The position numbers were made by a program, and so were the translations under genes. Source: Bacteroidales bacterium (GTDB lineage: Bacteria; Bacteroidota; Bacteroidia; Bacteroidales; UBA932). Taken from it: a stretch of DNA of 64,000 nucleotides. This document shows, piece after piece, positions 14,942 through 24,523 of the stretch. The notes beneath the pieces are model-generated. The model was not told where the DNA came from, made no database searches, and was given only the letters and a program-made list of their open reading frames with translations. The stretch spans positions 1 through 64,000 of the forward strand of contig JAGAFU010000023.1 in assembly GCA_017627955.1 (NCBI GenBank), read 5' to 3'. Position 1 is the stretch's first letter; each line of letters starts with the position of its first letter.

Positions 14942-17581
14942 ATGAAAAAAGTGATTATTGCCATTTTTGCGCTGACTTGCATTATCGGTTGTTCAAATAA
15001 TCCGCCGACTGGGCTGCGGACGGAGTTCCAGGATGGTGATGTGCTGGTGGAGCCGGGTTCAGCTCCGAGGATGAGCTGGATCAACTCGACGGACCAAACA
15101 GCTTGTCAGATAATCGTTTCCACAGACAAGAACGGCAAGGTGATCATCTGGGATTCCGGCAAGACGGACTCAGGAGAGTCGCACCTCGTGGCCTATTCCG
15201 GCCCATCCCTCGAACCGATGACCGACTATTTCTGGAAAGTCAGGATCTGGGACAAGGACGGCAAGGCCTCCGCATGGAGCGCCCCCGCGATGATAACGAC
15301 CGGACCGGCCAAAGACGGCTGGGACGCTGAATGGATTGGCGCGGCATGGCAGAAGGACGAGCGCGGCAACTGGTACACCCGCTACCCCATGTTCAGGAAA
15401 GAGTTCAATGTGGACGGGAATCTGGAAAGCGCCAACCTCTTCATCAGCGGTCTGGGATATTTCGAGGCCAGGGTGAACGGCGAGAAGGTTGGGAACGACT
15501 TCCTCGCCCCCGGTCTAACTGACTATACCTTAAGGCCTTATCTAGGCACGAACCCCCGTATTCCTCTCGATCCTGAGGTGACAGCGTACAGGACCCTCTA
15601 CTTGGGCTACGACATCACCCAGATGCTCCAAAAAGGAGCCAACGCGATCGGAGTCACCCTCGGAAACGGGTTTTTCCACACCCGCCCGACCGCGCAGTCA
15701 GCGCAGTGCGAGCCTTACGGAGTGCCGAGACTCATCGCCCGTATAGAATTGACTTACAAGGACGGCCATAAGGAGCACATCTCCTCTGACACAAGTTGGA
15801 AGGCCGCCGAGTCCCCTTTCATATTCGGAGACATCTGGGCCGGCGAGGCCTACGACGCCAGAGAGGAGCAACCCGGCTGGGACAAGCCCGGCTTTGACGA
15901 TTCCTCCTGGACCGCGGTCGTCAAACGCTCCACTCCGGACGGTCCCCTGACCGCCAACAACGGCCCGACCGACAAAGTCACCGAAGTCTTCAAGCCCCAG
16001 TCTTTCGAGAAGCTGGGCAACGGCTCCTACAAGGTAGATTTCGGGACGGTAATCTCCGGATGGACCCACTTCAGGGGTATAACCGGGAACGCCGGGGACA
16101 CCTTGAAAGTTGAATATATCAGCGAATATCCCAGCCCCCGCTGCGAATACATCTTCGCCGGAAACGACCCTGTCGATTTCGCGCCGAGGTTCACATGGTT
16201 TGTGTTCAGGGAAGTCGTGGTCTCAGGAATAAAGGATCTCACGGCCGAGCAGCTGACAGCCGAGGCGGTCAACACCAATGTCCCCGTCAACTCGACATTC
16301 ACCAGCTCGAATCCCCTGTTCGAGAATATTCTCACGATATTCCAGCGCTCCCAGATGGACAATATGCACAGCGCCATCGCGTCCGACTGCCCCCACAGGG
16401 AGCGTCTTCCCTACACCGGAGACGGAGAGATCGCCATGGCGGCTGTCCTGGAATCCTTCGATGCCGCTTCCTTCTATAATAAATGGATCGGTGACGTCAT
16501 CGGAAGCCAGAATCCCAAGACCGGCCATGTGCCGAACGGCGCCCCATGGGAGCCGATGTGCGGCGGAGGTCCCGCCTGGGGAGCTGCTATCTGCGTGATG
16601 CCGTGGGAGTTCTACCTGAGGTATGGTGACAGGGCGGTGCTCGAAAAGAGCTTCGAAGGGATGAAGGCATACACTAAATTCTTCGAGTACTGGACCCGTC
16701 CGGACGGGACTGTCTATGTCCAGAAAGCCGCTCTTGACGCGGCCGAGACCATGTGGTTCAGCCTGGGTGATTGGGTGCCCCCGTTTGAGAATCCTGACGC
16801 TTCCCTGGTCCACACCTTCTATTATTGGCTCTGCGCCCACAACACCCATCTGGCGGCTAAAGCCCTGGGAAGGAATGCCGAGGCTGAGGAATATGCCAGA
16901 CTGTGCGAGTCCATCAAAGAAGTATTTGACAAAGCGTACTACAATCCGGATGAGAAGTCTTACGGAGATTATGGAAGCAATGTGTTCGCCCTGTACATGG
17001 GAGTCCCCAAGGAGCACTACGCCGATGTCTGCGCCACTCTCCGGAACGAGTTGGCAGTCAAGTATAAAGGCCACGCCAACACTGGTTTCATAGCCACCAG
17101 GTTCCTGTTCGAGACCTTGGCAATGAACGGGATGGCCGACCTCGCCTACACGATCATGAACCAGCGGGACTTCCCCAGCTACGGTTGGTGGATTGAGCAA
17201 GGTGCCACAACGACTTGGGAAGCATGGGACGGCGGCGGTTCAAGGAATCACCCTATGTTCGGCGGCGGGCTCACATGGCTCTCCAAAGACCTGGCAGGAA
17301 TGAATACGGATCCGGAAGCTCCTGGATTCAAGCACATTATAGTACGTCCTATTCCCGTCAAGGAACTTCCCGAAGTCAGTTACTCGACTCAGACGCCTTA
17401 TGGCGTGGCCAAATCGCGCGTCAGCCATGACGGCAAGACGGTGAAAGTGGAGGTTACGGTTCCCTTCGGTTCGACGGCCACGGTGTATGTCCCGAAGAGC
17501 GTTGAAGAAGCCTCAGCCAATCCCCTCTCCGACGACAGCTACACCATCCACGAAGTCGGTCCTGGAGTTCATTCTTTTTAG
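14942..17581 (+). CDS. GH78 family alpha-L-rhamnosidase, lipoprotein
   Basis: The 879-residue protein has a lipobox signal (LTCIIGCS). The domain order is GH78: an N-terminal Fn3-like domain (20-120), a jelly-roll region with the YFEARVNGEKVGN motif (about 150-330), then the (alpha/alpha)6 barrel from about 440. The barrel has the catalytic-region motif DCPHRERLPYTGDGE near residue 480, and a short C-terminal beta-sandwich follows. GH78 enzymes remove terminal alpha-L-rhamnose. With a lipid anchor it is probably periplasmic or surface-exposed. It stands alone rather than beside SusC/SusD genes. Length is normal for the family. Confidence 0.92.
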   Translation: MKKVIIAIFALTCIIGCSNNPPTGLRTEFQDGDVLVEPGSAPRMSWINSTDQTACQIIVSTDKNGKVIIWDSGKTDSGESHLVAYSGPSLEPMTDYFWKVRIWDKDGKASAWSAPAMITTGPAKDGWDAEWIGAAWQKDERGNWYTRYPMFRKEFNVDGNLESANLFISGLGYFEARVNGEKVGNDFLAPGLTDYTLRPYLGTNPRIPLDPEVTAYRTLYLGYDITQMLQKGANAIGVTLGNGFFHTRPTAQSAQCEPYGVPRLIARIELTYKDGHKEHISSDTSWKAAESPFIFGDIWAGEAYDAREEQPGWDKPGFDDSSWTAVVKRSTPDGPLTANNGPTDKVTEVFKPQSFEKLGNGSYKVDFGTVISGWTHFRGITGNAGDTLKVEYISEYPSPRCEYIFAGNDPVDFAPRFTWFVFREVVVSGIKDLTAEQLTAEAVNTNVPVNSTFTSSNPLFENILTIFQRSQMDNMHSAIASDCPHRERLPYTGDGEIAMAAVLESFDAASFYNKWIGDVIGSQNPKTGHVPNGAPWEPMCGGGPAWGAAICVMPWEFYLRYGDRAVLEKSFEGMKAYTKFFEYWTRPDGTVYVQKAALDAAETMWFSLGDWVPPFENPDASLVHTFYYWLCAHNTHLAAKALGRNAEAEEYARLCESIKEVFDKAYYNPDEKSYGDYGSNVFALYMGVPKEHYADVCATLRNELAVKYKGHANTGFIATRFLFETLAMNGMADLAYTIMNQRDFPSYGWWIEQGATTTWEAWDGGGSRNHPMFGGGLTWLSKDLAGMNTDPEAPGFKHIIVRPIPVKELPEVSYSTQTPYGVAKSRVSHDGKTVKVEVTVPFGSTATVYVPKSVEEASANPLSDDSYTIHEVGPGVHSF

Positions 17582-17593
17582 AATACATTCTAT

Positions 17594-17621
17594 CGGTCGG
17601 GAGGGGTTTCCTTCCCGACCG
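17594..17621. terminator. Hairpin between convergent genes
   Basis: CGGTCGGGA (17594-17602) pairs perfectly with TCCCGACCG (17613-17621). It lies between the convergent GH78 and DUF5723 genes and could terminate both, although neither side has a strong T-run. Confidence 0.5.
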
Positions 17622-17639
17622 TAAACTATAGCGACGAAG

Positions 17640-19001
17640 CTACCAGATGATGTTGAGACCGGCGACGAAGTTGGGAGAGCCGGTAGTGGAGCGAAGGAAT
17701 GTCGAGCCTGAAGTACCGATGAGGTTGTCGGTCCCGGCAAAGATATTCACGAAACCAAGTTTGGCATTGGCGAAAGCGCCTATGCTCGCGCCAAGAGTGC
17801 CCGCACCGACACTCCCGATCAACTCAACATTCCTCACCGGATTGTAGATGACACTTCCCCTGACATCCCAATAAGGGCAAAGATCGTCATATCGGAATGT
17901 GGCGAGACCTCCAAAGGAAATATCCGAGAGATACAGATATTTAGCGCCGAGACGGACGGTCAAAGGCAGCAGGCGAAGTGTCTGGAACTCATCCTCTTGG
18001 ATGAAACTCAAAGCATCCCCGAGCAAAGCTCCCATATCCGTAAGTTCCCTCTCCAGCGCATCGCCTTTCTGATGGGGAGTGTAAGAGGCTGAATATGTCT
18101 TTGTCGCCGAAGGCGCGTGGCCATACAGGTTATGGAACCAGAAGACACAGCCGATGTCGGAGATCGAGGCGGACAACTGCCAGGAGCTGTCGTCGTAAAG
18201 GACACCCATATCGGCACCGACGCCATAACCGTTCATAATCCCTCTCGGTTCGCCAATTTTGGTGTTGTGAAGATCGATCAGATTGACGGAAGGATCATAA
18301 TATGAAGGCATTGAGGCGATATTGTAGCCATCGTACGCGGATGCGATCACTCCCGACGATGTCACATTCCAGGTGTCACCGGCACGGTTTATAACCAATT
18401 TGTCCATGTCGATATAGGAGTTCACGAATCCGATCACACCCTTGAACCTCATGCCGACAGTCAGTTTGCGCGCGACTTTCCATGAGGAAGTGATCCCGAG
18501 CTCGAAGAAAGTTGTCGCCCTGGCGTTCAAGCCTGAGAGATCATAATTCCCGTCAGCGGAAGCCCCGTCTTTAAGGAAACGGCCAAGATCATAAGGAAGC
18601 TTGGCGCTTCCGAGGTTCCTGAAACTGACATCAACGATGTTGTAAAGTCCCCCAGCCTTGAAACCGACAGCGGCCAGCGTCGAAAAATGCTCCGCGCTGA
18701 TTTTGTTCAGTCCCTGCTTCAACTCTCCAAGAAACTCGGAAGAAGAGACCCCCGGGTTCATGAAAGTGACACTCTCGCCACCTTTCTTAAAGAAAAGGTC
18801 ATTCAAGGAGAAGTCTCCCTTGTAAGTGCCGGAAGTCATGCCGATGAAAGGCAAGCCGACAAAGCTGTGATCCGGATGGAACGCCGGATTGAGCCTGTAT
18901 GAATATGAGAAATCCTCAGAGAAATAAGCGGTCTGGAGCGTCTGGGCTCCAAGAGCGGCCGACACCAGAATACCTAGCGAAAGGATAATTACCTTTTTCA
19001 T
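17640..19001 (-). CDS. DUF5723 family outer-membrane protein
   Basis: Starting at the ATG at 19001 the product has 453 residues. The signal peptide is clear (MKKVIILSLG...LGAQ). The mature part is a long run of alternating beta strands with the family motif FSYSYRLNPAFHP near the N-terminus, and it ends in PNFVAGLNIIW, a barrel-like terminus. DUF5723 proteins are predicted outer-membrane barrels of unknown function and are widespread in Bacteroidales. A TAAATTTG box (19034-19027, minus strand) sits about 30 bp upstream. I see no functional partner nearby. Confidence 0.8.
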   Translation of the reverse strand: MKKVIILSLGILVSAALGAQTLQTAYFSEDFSYSYRLNPAFHPDHSFVGLPFIGMTSGTYKGDFSLNDLFFKKGGESVTFMNPGVSSSEFLGELKQGLNKISAEHFSTLAAVGFKAGGLYNIVDVSFRNLGSAKLPYDLGRFLKDGASADGNYDLSGLNARATTFFELGITSSWKVARKLTVGMRFKGVIGFVNSYIDMDKLVINRAGDTWNVTSSGVIASAYDGYNIASMPSYYDPSVNLIDLHNTKIGEPRGIMNGYGVGADMGVLYDDSSWQLSASISDIGCVFWFHNLYGHAPSATKTYSASYTPHQKGDALERELTDMGALLGDALSFIQEDEFQTLRLLPLTVRLGAKYLYLSDISFGGLATFRYDDLCPYWDVRGSVIYNPVRNVELIGSVGAGTLGASIGAFANAKLGFVNIFAGTDNLIGTSGSTFLRSTTGSPNFVAGLNIIW

Positions 19002-19146
19002 AAACAATCACTTGCGAATAAGACTTCAAATTTACAAATAAAAAGTTGATTCGCTGCATTATCGGCGAAAAACAAGGAGATTCCCTCCATGCGGTAGTAA
19101 ATCACAATTCCGGAGGATTAATAATTAACGAGGTAAGCCTCTAAAG

Positions 19147-19184
19147 CAAAACCGGTCTCAGAGAATCTCCGAGACCGGTTTTCT
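19147..19184 (-). terminator. Rho-independent terminator after tRNA-Leu
   Basis: AAAACCGGTCTC and GAGACCGGTTTT form a perfect 12-bp inverted repeat with an 11-nt loop, immediately downstream of the tRNA on the minus strand. The A/T ends let it act in both directions. Confidence 0.8.
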
Positions 19185-19185
19185 G

Positions 19186-19268
19186 TGCGCGGGATGAGAG
19201 TCGAACTCACACGTCGCAATTGACACTAGCTCCTGAAACTAGCGCGTCTACCATTTCGCCACCCGCGC
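19186..19268 (-). tRNA. tRNA-Leu (CAG)
   Basis: An 83-nt class II tRNA with acceptor stem GCGCGGG/CCCGCGC, anticodon loop TTCAGGA (anticodon CAG, reading CUG), a long variable arm and T loop TTCGACT. The 3' CCA is not encoded. The 333-bp gap 19008-19340 holds only this tRNA, its promoter and its terminator. Confidence 0.94.
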
Positions 19269-19283
19269 TTTTCAAGTGGATTG

Positions 19284-19314
19284 CAAAGATACAAATTGTA
19301 ATCGAAATCACAAA
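19284..19314 (-). promoter_or_regulatory. Promoter of tRNA-Leu
   Basis: The minus strand reads TTTG (19314-19311), 19 bp, then TATCTTTG (19291-19284). This is an exact match to the Bacteroidetes -33/-7 consensus with consensus spacing. Confidence 0.8.
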
Positions 19315-19340
19315 TATTTTTAGCGCGGGTGGCGGAACAT

Positions 19341-20915
19341 CTATCGGGCGTATTTCTTGAACGTACTAGTTATCAAAGTTTTCTTGGCCGGACAGACAGA
19401 GATCAACTCGTCCCTAAACGCGTCCACATCCTTCACGGATGGCTTCAAAGACGCGCAAATCTGCGCCCTGGTCACACCGCCATCTTCCAATGTGGCAAGG
19501 ATTTCCGGATGGAACCAGTTTGAATATCCGTGACGCGGATTGCTCCCGTAACGCTCCTTATAGACCATGTTCTCGACATGATAGGCCCACATCTCTCCAA
19601 CCTCGCAGTAGCCAGCGTTCTCACCGTTTCCTGTCCCGTAACACGAGCCGGTCGTGAGGTAAGAGGAAAGTATATAGGAGACATAAGGGTTCCAGAAACC
19701 GCTCCTCACGTTGGCATAATGCGAAGCATGGGCCATCTCATGCGTGGCTGTCGAGTAGAGATCGGCATAATTGCCGTTCTTGTCCTTAGAGCCGATCGTG
19801 ATGTCCGGAGAGAAAATCTGGACTATGATCTTGTAGGATTCGAGGTAATTGCTTACAAGCTTGCTGTCAAGGACCGCTCCCTGGTGCATCATCAGGGCAC
19901 TGGAGCATTTGAGTTTATTCAATATCCAGAAACGCAGCCTTTTAGGGGGTGCTGTCACGTCCGAGGCGTAACATCTCTGATAGTAGTCATAAGCGGCGTT
20001 ATTGACAGCGCACCTCCGGAAAAGAGTCGGGTCTGACTTGCTGTCGATGGTCACGTCGATGCCGTCAGGGTCATCTTTTCCAAGGGTTGACACAGAGGCT
20101 GGAAGAAGTATCATGTTCAAACCGATCGTGAAGCCAAGCTTATTTTGGAAGCAAAGGTTGTATTTAGGCTTTGCGGAGAACTTCGCGGAAAAAGAGTAAT
20201 TGCCTTTCTCGTCAGTATGGGTTGTAGAGACTTTCACAAAGACGTTGGCCGTGATCTTTACTCCGGAGACACCGACAACCTTTCCCAGCTTGTCGTCTTT
20301 GATCGTTATCCTTCCTGACGGCTTCGACTTCGCTTTCGCCCTCGTCGCGACAGGCAGGAGCGATCCGTTACCAGTCTCTTCGAAAGACCGAGTCTCCACC
20401 ACATCCCAATCGACATCCTCGAATCCTCGGGTCACGGTCTTTTCATCTGGTATGAAACACTCCTCCAGAATCTCGTGCCGGATCCCGGCCGGGAAAATGA
20501 AGTCCGAGGGGACCACCGCATACTGCCAAGTGATCGAATGCCCCGGAATTGCGGGGTCATGATAATAATCCCCATCAGCAAGGATCTCATAATCAAGAGG
20601 ATAGTCAAAGAGCTCAACTCCGAGATCCTCCAGCTTTGAGAAGTCGGAATCGCTTTTGGGAAGAAACCGGACGTACAAGTCCGTCACAGGAATCTCAGAC
20701 GAGGATCTCGTCGGATAAAGCGAAGACATCGCCTTCGCCATGTTGACCCGGGAATACGGATTCTCGAGCTTCCGCCCGAGCTCCATCATTCCATGGGAGA
20801 TAATCTGAGCGCCTCCGCTCATACCATCGGGATCCGGCTCAAGCGAGGATCCTCCTTCGATGCCGCAAGACGCCAGAAACAACGCCGGCAGCAATAATTT
20901 GATGAAGTTTCTCAT
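19341..20915 (-). CDS. Putative zinc metallopeptidase lipoprotein (HExxH)
   Basis: The 524-residue protein has a lipobox signal peptide (FLASCG). Residues about 200-260 resemble a carboxypeptidase-regulatory/CarboxypepD_reg-type beta-sandwich (VSGVKITANVFV, TDEKGNYSFSAKF). Around residue 395 is ATHEMAHASHYANV, an HExxH zinc-protease motif with a third His nearby. A long C-terminal helical region includes EVGEMWAYHVENM, where a Glu could complete the site. The family is unrecognised; I infer a surface or periplasmic peptidase. A TACCTTTG box lies at 20948-20941 on the minus strand, so it probably has its own promoter. Confidence 0.6.
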   Translation of the reverse strand: MRNFIKLLLPALFLASCGIEGGSSLEPDPDGMSGGAQIISHGMMELGRKLENPYSRVNMAKAMSSLYPTRSSSEIPVTDLYVRFLPKSDSDFSKLEDLGVELFDYPLDYEILADGDYYHDPAIPGHSITWQYAVVPSDFIFPAGIRHEILEECFIPDEKTVTRGFEDVDWDVVETRSFEETGNGSLLPVATRAKAKSKPSGRITIKDDKLGKVVGVSGVKITANVFVKVSTTHTDEKGNYSFSAKFSAKPKYNLCFQNKLGFTIGLNMILLPASVSTLGKDDPDGIDVTIDSKSDPTLFRRCAVNNAAYDYYQRCYASDVTAPPKRLRFWILNKLKCSSALMMHQGAVLDSKLVSNYLESYKIIVQIFSPDITIGSKDKNGNYADLYSTATHEMAHASHYANVRSGFWNPYVSYILSSYLTTGSCYGTGNGENAGYCEVGEMWAYHVENMVYKERYGSNPRHGYSNWFHPEILATLEDGGVTRAQICASLKPSVKDVDAFRDELISVCPAKKTLITSTFKKYAR

Positions 20916-20986
20916 AACATAAAAGAATTGGTTACGCCCACAAAGGTAGGGCAGATTATCCGTAGAATGAAACGTTCCACGGATAA

Positions 20987-21012
20987 AATAAAAAACGCCG
21001 CTAGGCGGCGTT
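20987..21012 (-). terminator. Terminator of the ftsY-deoC operon
   Basis: AACGCCGC (20994-21001) and GCGGCGTT (21005-21012) form a perfect hairpin with a 3-nt loop. On the minus strand a T-rich run follows. It lies 47 bp after the deoC stop. Confidence 0.85.
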
Positions 21013-21058
21013 CTAAAGCATATTTTCTAGGCTAACCCGAAGAAAAAATGTCGCGAAA

Positions 21059-21958
21059 CTAGAAGTAGGAGACTGTTTTTTGCTCGATGGCGGACATGAG
21101 CGAGTTGGCGAGGCGGCTGACACCGAAGCGGAACAAGTCCTTATTGAGCCAATCCTTACCGAGAACAGTCTTTACAATGGAGTAGTACCCCACCGCGTCT
21201 TTAGCCGTGGATATTCCTCCAGCGGCCTTGAAACCGACTTTCCTTCCTGTTTTTTCACAGAAGGCCTTGATGCATTCGCACATGACGTACGCGGCCATCG
21301 GAGTGGCGTTGACGCTGACCTTTCCTGTCGAAGTCTTGATGAAATCCGCTCCTTCCTCCATGGCGAGGAAAGAAGCCTCAGCGATCCTTTCGGGAGTGAC
21401 AAGAAGACCGGTCTCAAGGATAACCTTAAGCACGACTTTCTTTCCAAGCGAAGAAGCCGCCTTGTCGACCGCGGCTCTCATCGCCCTGATCTCCTTCCTT
21501 GAGGACTCGAAGTCTCCTGCCATGAACGAGTTGAGCGCCAACACGATATCGATCTCGTCAGCCCCTGCGGCAACGGCCATCTCGCACTCCTTGACCTTAA
21601 CCTCAATAAAACTTTGAGACGTCGGGAAACAGCCGGATACCGCTGTCACATGGACGCTCTTGTCATCCAGAGTATCCTTGACCACGGATGCCAGATTGGA
21701 GAAAACGCAAATGGAAGCGGGCAAAGGATAGGAAGGGTAGTCGACTTTGAAGGAATTGACTTTTCCAGCGAGTTTCGCGACTGAAGCTGGCGTGTCCTCG
21801 TTCTTAAGCGTCGTGAGATCCATGATGGACATGCAGGTGTTAAGCACGTCCGGAGTCGTCACATTATCAATATTGGCCGCGATAGCGTCCAATCTCTTGC
21901 CGATACCCTCCTTATCAGGAGTATAACCGTACTTGGTGAGTAATGATTCCATATTCAT
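21059..21958 (-). CDS. deoC: Deoxyribose-phosphate aldolase
   Basis: The 299-residue class I aldolase has the family motifs ADEIDIVLALNSFM, VVLKVILETGLL (the LKVI lysine) and ADFIKTSTGK, whose first Lys forms the Schiff base. It cleaves 2-deoxyribose 5-phosphate to glyceraldehyde 3-phosphate and acetaldehyde in deoxynucleoside catabolism. It is the last gene of the operon starting at ftsY, 9 bp after the radical SAM gene. It is longer than the E. coli type because of an extra N-terminal helical segment of about 50 residues. Confidence 0.95.
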   Translation of the reverse strand: MNMESLLTKYGYTPDKEGIGKRLDAIAANIDNVTTPDVLNTCMSIMDLTTLKNEDTPASVAKLAGKVNSFKVDYPSYPLPASICVFSNLASVVKDTLDDKSVHVTAVSGCFPTSQSFIEVKVKECEMAVAAGADEIDIVLALNSFMAGDFESSRKEIRAMRAAVDKAASSLGKKVVLKVILETGLLVTPERIAEASFLAMEEGADFIKTSTGKVSVNATPMAAYVMCECIKAFCEKTGRKVGFKAAGGISTAKDAVGYYSIVKTVLGKDWLNKDLFRFGVSRLANSLMSAIEQKTVSYF

Positions 21959-21967
21959 TAATTAATA

Positions 21968-22723
21968 TTATCCTCTGACTTGAACTTTGAATCCTTCTTC
22001 CCTCAATGGCCTGATCAGGCTCTCCATCTCTTCGACCGTAAACTTCTCCAGGCCCTCCGCGGGAGCTTCCCTATCCAGCGTGTAGACCATCACCTCCCTC
22101 GGGCGGAGCTCCCTGACTATCTCCATCCATCCATTAAGGACCTCAGGGGATGAGGAATCGAAATCCGGGGAACGAAGGAACATTGTCTGCAGGACGAAAT
22201 CTCCCTCGAATTTCCGGAGGGCTTCCACGACATCCCGAACATGGTACTCTCCTTGAGGCTGGTTGATCCTTTGAACCAGCTGGTCGGTGGGAGCGTCCAG
22301 TTTAAGGATAGGATTGTCAACCTTGCGCAAGGCTTGGAAGACTTCAGGCTTCCCGACTCTCGTAGCATTCGAAAGTACAGAAACCTTGGCCGATGGAAAA
22401 TACTTGTCCCTCAACGCGATGGTGATGTCTATAATCTCGGGGAAATCTGGATTCAATGTCGGTTCCCCATCTCCCGAAAAAGTTATCGAGTCAATCGGAA
22501 TGCCTTTGGCGGCGCAATCCTCCAACTTGGCCTGAAGAGCCTGACGCAACTTTTCGGCGTCCGGGATAACCTTGTCTTCCCTGCCGTCCTTATTCCAGCC
22601 GCACTCGCAGTAGATGCAATCAAAATTGCAAAGCTTACCTTTCTCGGGGAGAAGATTGATCCCCAAGGAAGATCCAAGCCTCCTGGAATGGATCGGACCA
22701 AAGACTATTTCCTCTCTCATCAT
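21968..22723 (-). CDS. Radical SAM protein
   Basis: The 251-residue protein begins with FGPIHSRRLGSSLGINLLP, then the cluster motif CNFDCIYCECG (Cx3Cx2C) near residue 33, and ITFSGDGEPTLNPDF, typical of a small radical SAM group with a GEPT motif (COG0731-like). It lacks extra C-terminal cluster motifs. The substrate is unknown. It is spaced 2 bp from the amidohydrolase gene and 9 bp from deoC, so it is co-transcribed with both. The conserved pairing with translation genes may be operon convenience rather than function. Confidence 0.8.
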   Translation of the reverse strand: MMREEIVFGPIHSRRLGSSLGINLLPEKGKLCNFDCIYCECGWNKDGREDKVIPDAEKLRQALQAKLEDCAAKGIPIDSITFSGDGEPTLNPDFPEIIDITIALRDKYFPSAKVSVLSNATRVGKPEVFQALRKVDNPILKLDAPTDQLVQRINQPQGEYHVRDVVEALRKFEGDFVLQTMFLRSPDFDSSSPEVLNGWMEIVRELRPREVMVYTLDREAPAEGLEKFTVEEMESLIRPLREEGFKVQVRG

Positions 22724-22725
22724 AG

Positions 22726-23913
22726 CTAAGCCAATCTATATGAAGAGCTTCCAGCCGTAAGACGGCCTTCGGCATCAAGGTTGTCCACAAACACAAGACC
22801 GGGCTTCTTTCCCACTTCGATAGAACCGAGCGACGCTTCTTTCCCAAGGAATTCCGCGCCATTGAGGCAGGCCCATGTCAAGAGCTCACCCAAAGACAGA
22901 CCTTCGAAATGGCTTTGCAGACAGTACAGTTCCCGGACGATGTCAAGATCATCATTGCTCGACAAAGAGTCGGTCCCGACCGTCAGCTTGATCCCGCTTT
23001 CCCGCAACAGGTCAACAGGAGGAAGGGCATTGTGTATGAATATATTCGAGCAAGGACACAAAGCTATGAAGGGGTGCCTTAACACCCTCTTGACGGCTTC
23101 TGTTCCCTCCTTGTCCATGCAGACTTCGTGGACAAGCAGCACATGCTCGTCAAAAGGTTCAGGATGGGCGAGGCGGATCCTGTCCAGGAAATATAGCAAA
23201 GAGGACTCTCCGGTCACCGGTGGGACACTCATCCCGGCGGCTTTCCGGTTGTCCCACATCGCTCCCCTGCCGTATTTGAGCATGTCTTCCTCCTCCTGGG
23301 ACTCCTCGCTGTGATACGAGAGGAAACCGGACTTAAGGCCCTCCGCGGAGACCGCCGTGAGAAGCTCAGGACTCATCGTGTAACAAGCGTGGGGAGTCGG
23401 AGCGGCGTCAAGCCCGAAAGACAAAGCCTTTTTCTGGAGCCTCAAGACGGCGTCCATCACAGCCCCGCAATCCTCCGGTTCGGTCCCGAACACTTCCAAG
23501 AAGGTCCTTGTGTACATCGGGGAATCCTTTTTGACAGAAAAGGAATCATCACAATTGCTGATGTCAGCCATGGCGGAGACTCCCCTCTCCCACATGACGT
23601 CCATCCACTTCTTAATAGCCTCTATCTTGCCGGACAAAGGTGTTGTGTCCCTCAAAGCATTGATCTGGTCGATAAAGCCAGCCATGCCCGTACCCTTCCT
23701 GAAAAGCTTCCACATGTAGGAGAGCTCCAGGTGGCAATGGGTATTCACGAAACCCGGGACTATCGCTCCATCGAGAAATATTTCCTCGGAATCCGGATCC
23801 TGGCATTCCCCGACCCGCGACACGGTCCCATATTCATCATATTCGACGAAGCCGTTCCGGATCGGATCTGGACGGTCAAGGGTGTATAGGTATTTAGCCG
23901 CTAATATCGCCAT
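22726..23913 (-). CDS. Amidohydrolase-superfamily deaminase-like enzyme
   Basis: The 395-residue protein shows the metal-dependent hydrolase pattern: VPGFVNTHCHLE (the HxH metal ligands) near residue 55, a SYHSEES histidine, a further VHEV histidine, and GTDSLSSNDDLD with the conserved Asp. This is the arrangement of cytosine/aminofutalosine/guanine deaminase-like enzymes (COG0402). The substrate cannot be set from sequence: a purine, pterin or futalosine deaminase role is possible. It overlaps the DUF4296 gene by 13 bp and lies in the ftsY-deoC operon. Confidence 0.75.
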   Translation of the reverse strand: MAILAAKYLYTLDRPDPIRNGFVEYDEYGTVSRVGECQDPDSEEIFLDGAIVPGFVNTHCHLELSYMWKLFRKGTGMAGFIDQINALRDTTPLSGKIEAIKKWMDVMWERGVSAMADISNCDDSFSVKKDSPMYTRTFLEVFGTEPEDCGAVMDAVLRLQKKALSFGLDAAPTPHACYTMSPELLTAVSAEGLKSGFLSYHSEESQEEEDMLKYGRGAMWDNRKAAGMSVPPVTGESSLLYFLDRIRLAHPEPFDEHVLLVHEVCMDKEGTEAVKRVLRHPFIALCPCSNIFIHNALPPVDLLRESGIKLTVGTDSLSSNDDLDIVRELYCLQSHFEGLSLGELLTWACLNGAEFLGKEASLGSIEVGKKPGLVFVDNLDAEGRLTAGSSSYRLA

Positions 23914-24521
23914 GGAACTTTGTTATGACGCGGCTGGGCCAAAGGCTCCGGTGCCGCGGATGTGTCTTTGATAATCAGTTCCGGCCCGTGGAAAACAGTG
24001 TCCTCCACCACCGGGACCGGGAAATATACGCCGCGGGCGTTCTTCTGGATATCGATCCTGTCGGTCATCGCGTCCACGTAGAAAAGGTCGCCATAGAGAG
24101 TGAAGTCCTCGGGAGTGAACGCCTTCATCGCCGCCGCTATGGAATCTGCGCGCATCCGGATCTTCTCCCGCTGGAGAAGATCCCTCTGGATCGCCGCAGC
24201 CTCGCCCTCAAGGGCTTCCACGACCTTCCCGATCATCTCGGCGTAGCGTTTGGGATCCTTGAGATAATAATTCACGCTTTGCCTGTAATCGTCTGACGTG
24301 TAGCCATATTTCTCGAATATGGGCTCATAGAACAATGTCGTGTCCGCCATCCGGCGACGCTCCCCTGAATCGACAAGCCATTGATCCGCCAGGAACATGT
24401 CCCGGTAAATCTTCTCCATCTGCCGTTTGGGAATAATCTCCGGGGACTTGGCGCAAGAGAGAGCCACCGCGACAAAGGCCGCGGCCATAACAAGCCCCCT
24501 GAAAAGATTCCTAATGGTCAT
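23901..24521 (-). CDS. DUF4296 family lipoprotein
   Basis: The 206-residue protein has a signal peptide with lipobox-like ALSCAKSP. The mature part matches DUF4296: IIPKRQMEKIYRDMFLADQW, FEKYGYTSDDYRQSVNYYL, and a predicted coiled region (EAAAIQRDLLQREKIR). The family is exclusive to Bacteroidetes and of unknown role. It sits 2 bp downstream of pheT and overlaps the amidohydrolase gene by 13 bp, so all are read from one mRNA. Confidence 0.8.
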   Translation of the reverse strand: MTIRNLFRGLVMAAAFVAVALSCAKSPEIIPKRQMEKIYRDMFLADQWLVDSGERRRMADTTLFYEPIFEKYGYTSDDYRQSVNYYLKDPKRYAEMIGKVVEALEGEAAAIQRDLLQREKIRMRADSIAAAMKAFTPEDFTLYGDLFYVDAMTDRIDIQKNARGVYFPVPVVEDTVFHGPELIIKDTSAAPEPLAQPRHNKVPWRY

Positions 24522-24523
24522 AA

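Noticed and set aside
16223..17200. 325-codon minus-strand ORF inside the GH78 gene
   Set aside because: Antisense to the conserved rhamnosidase barrel; no recognisable protein pattern.
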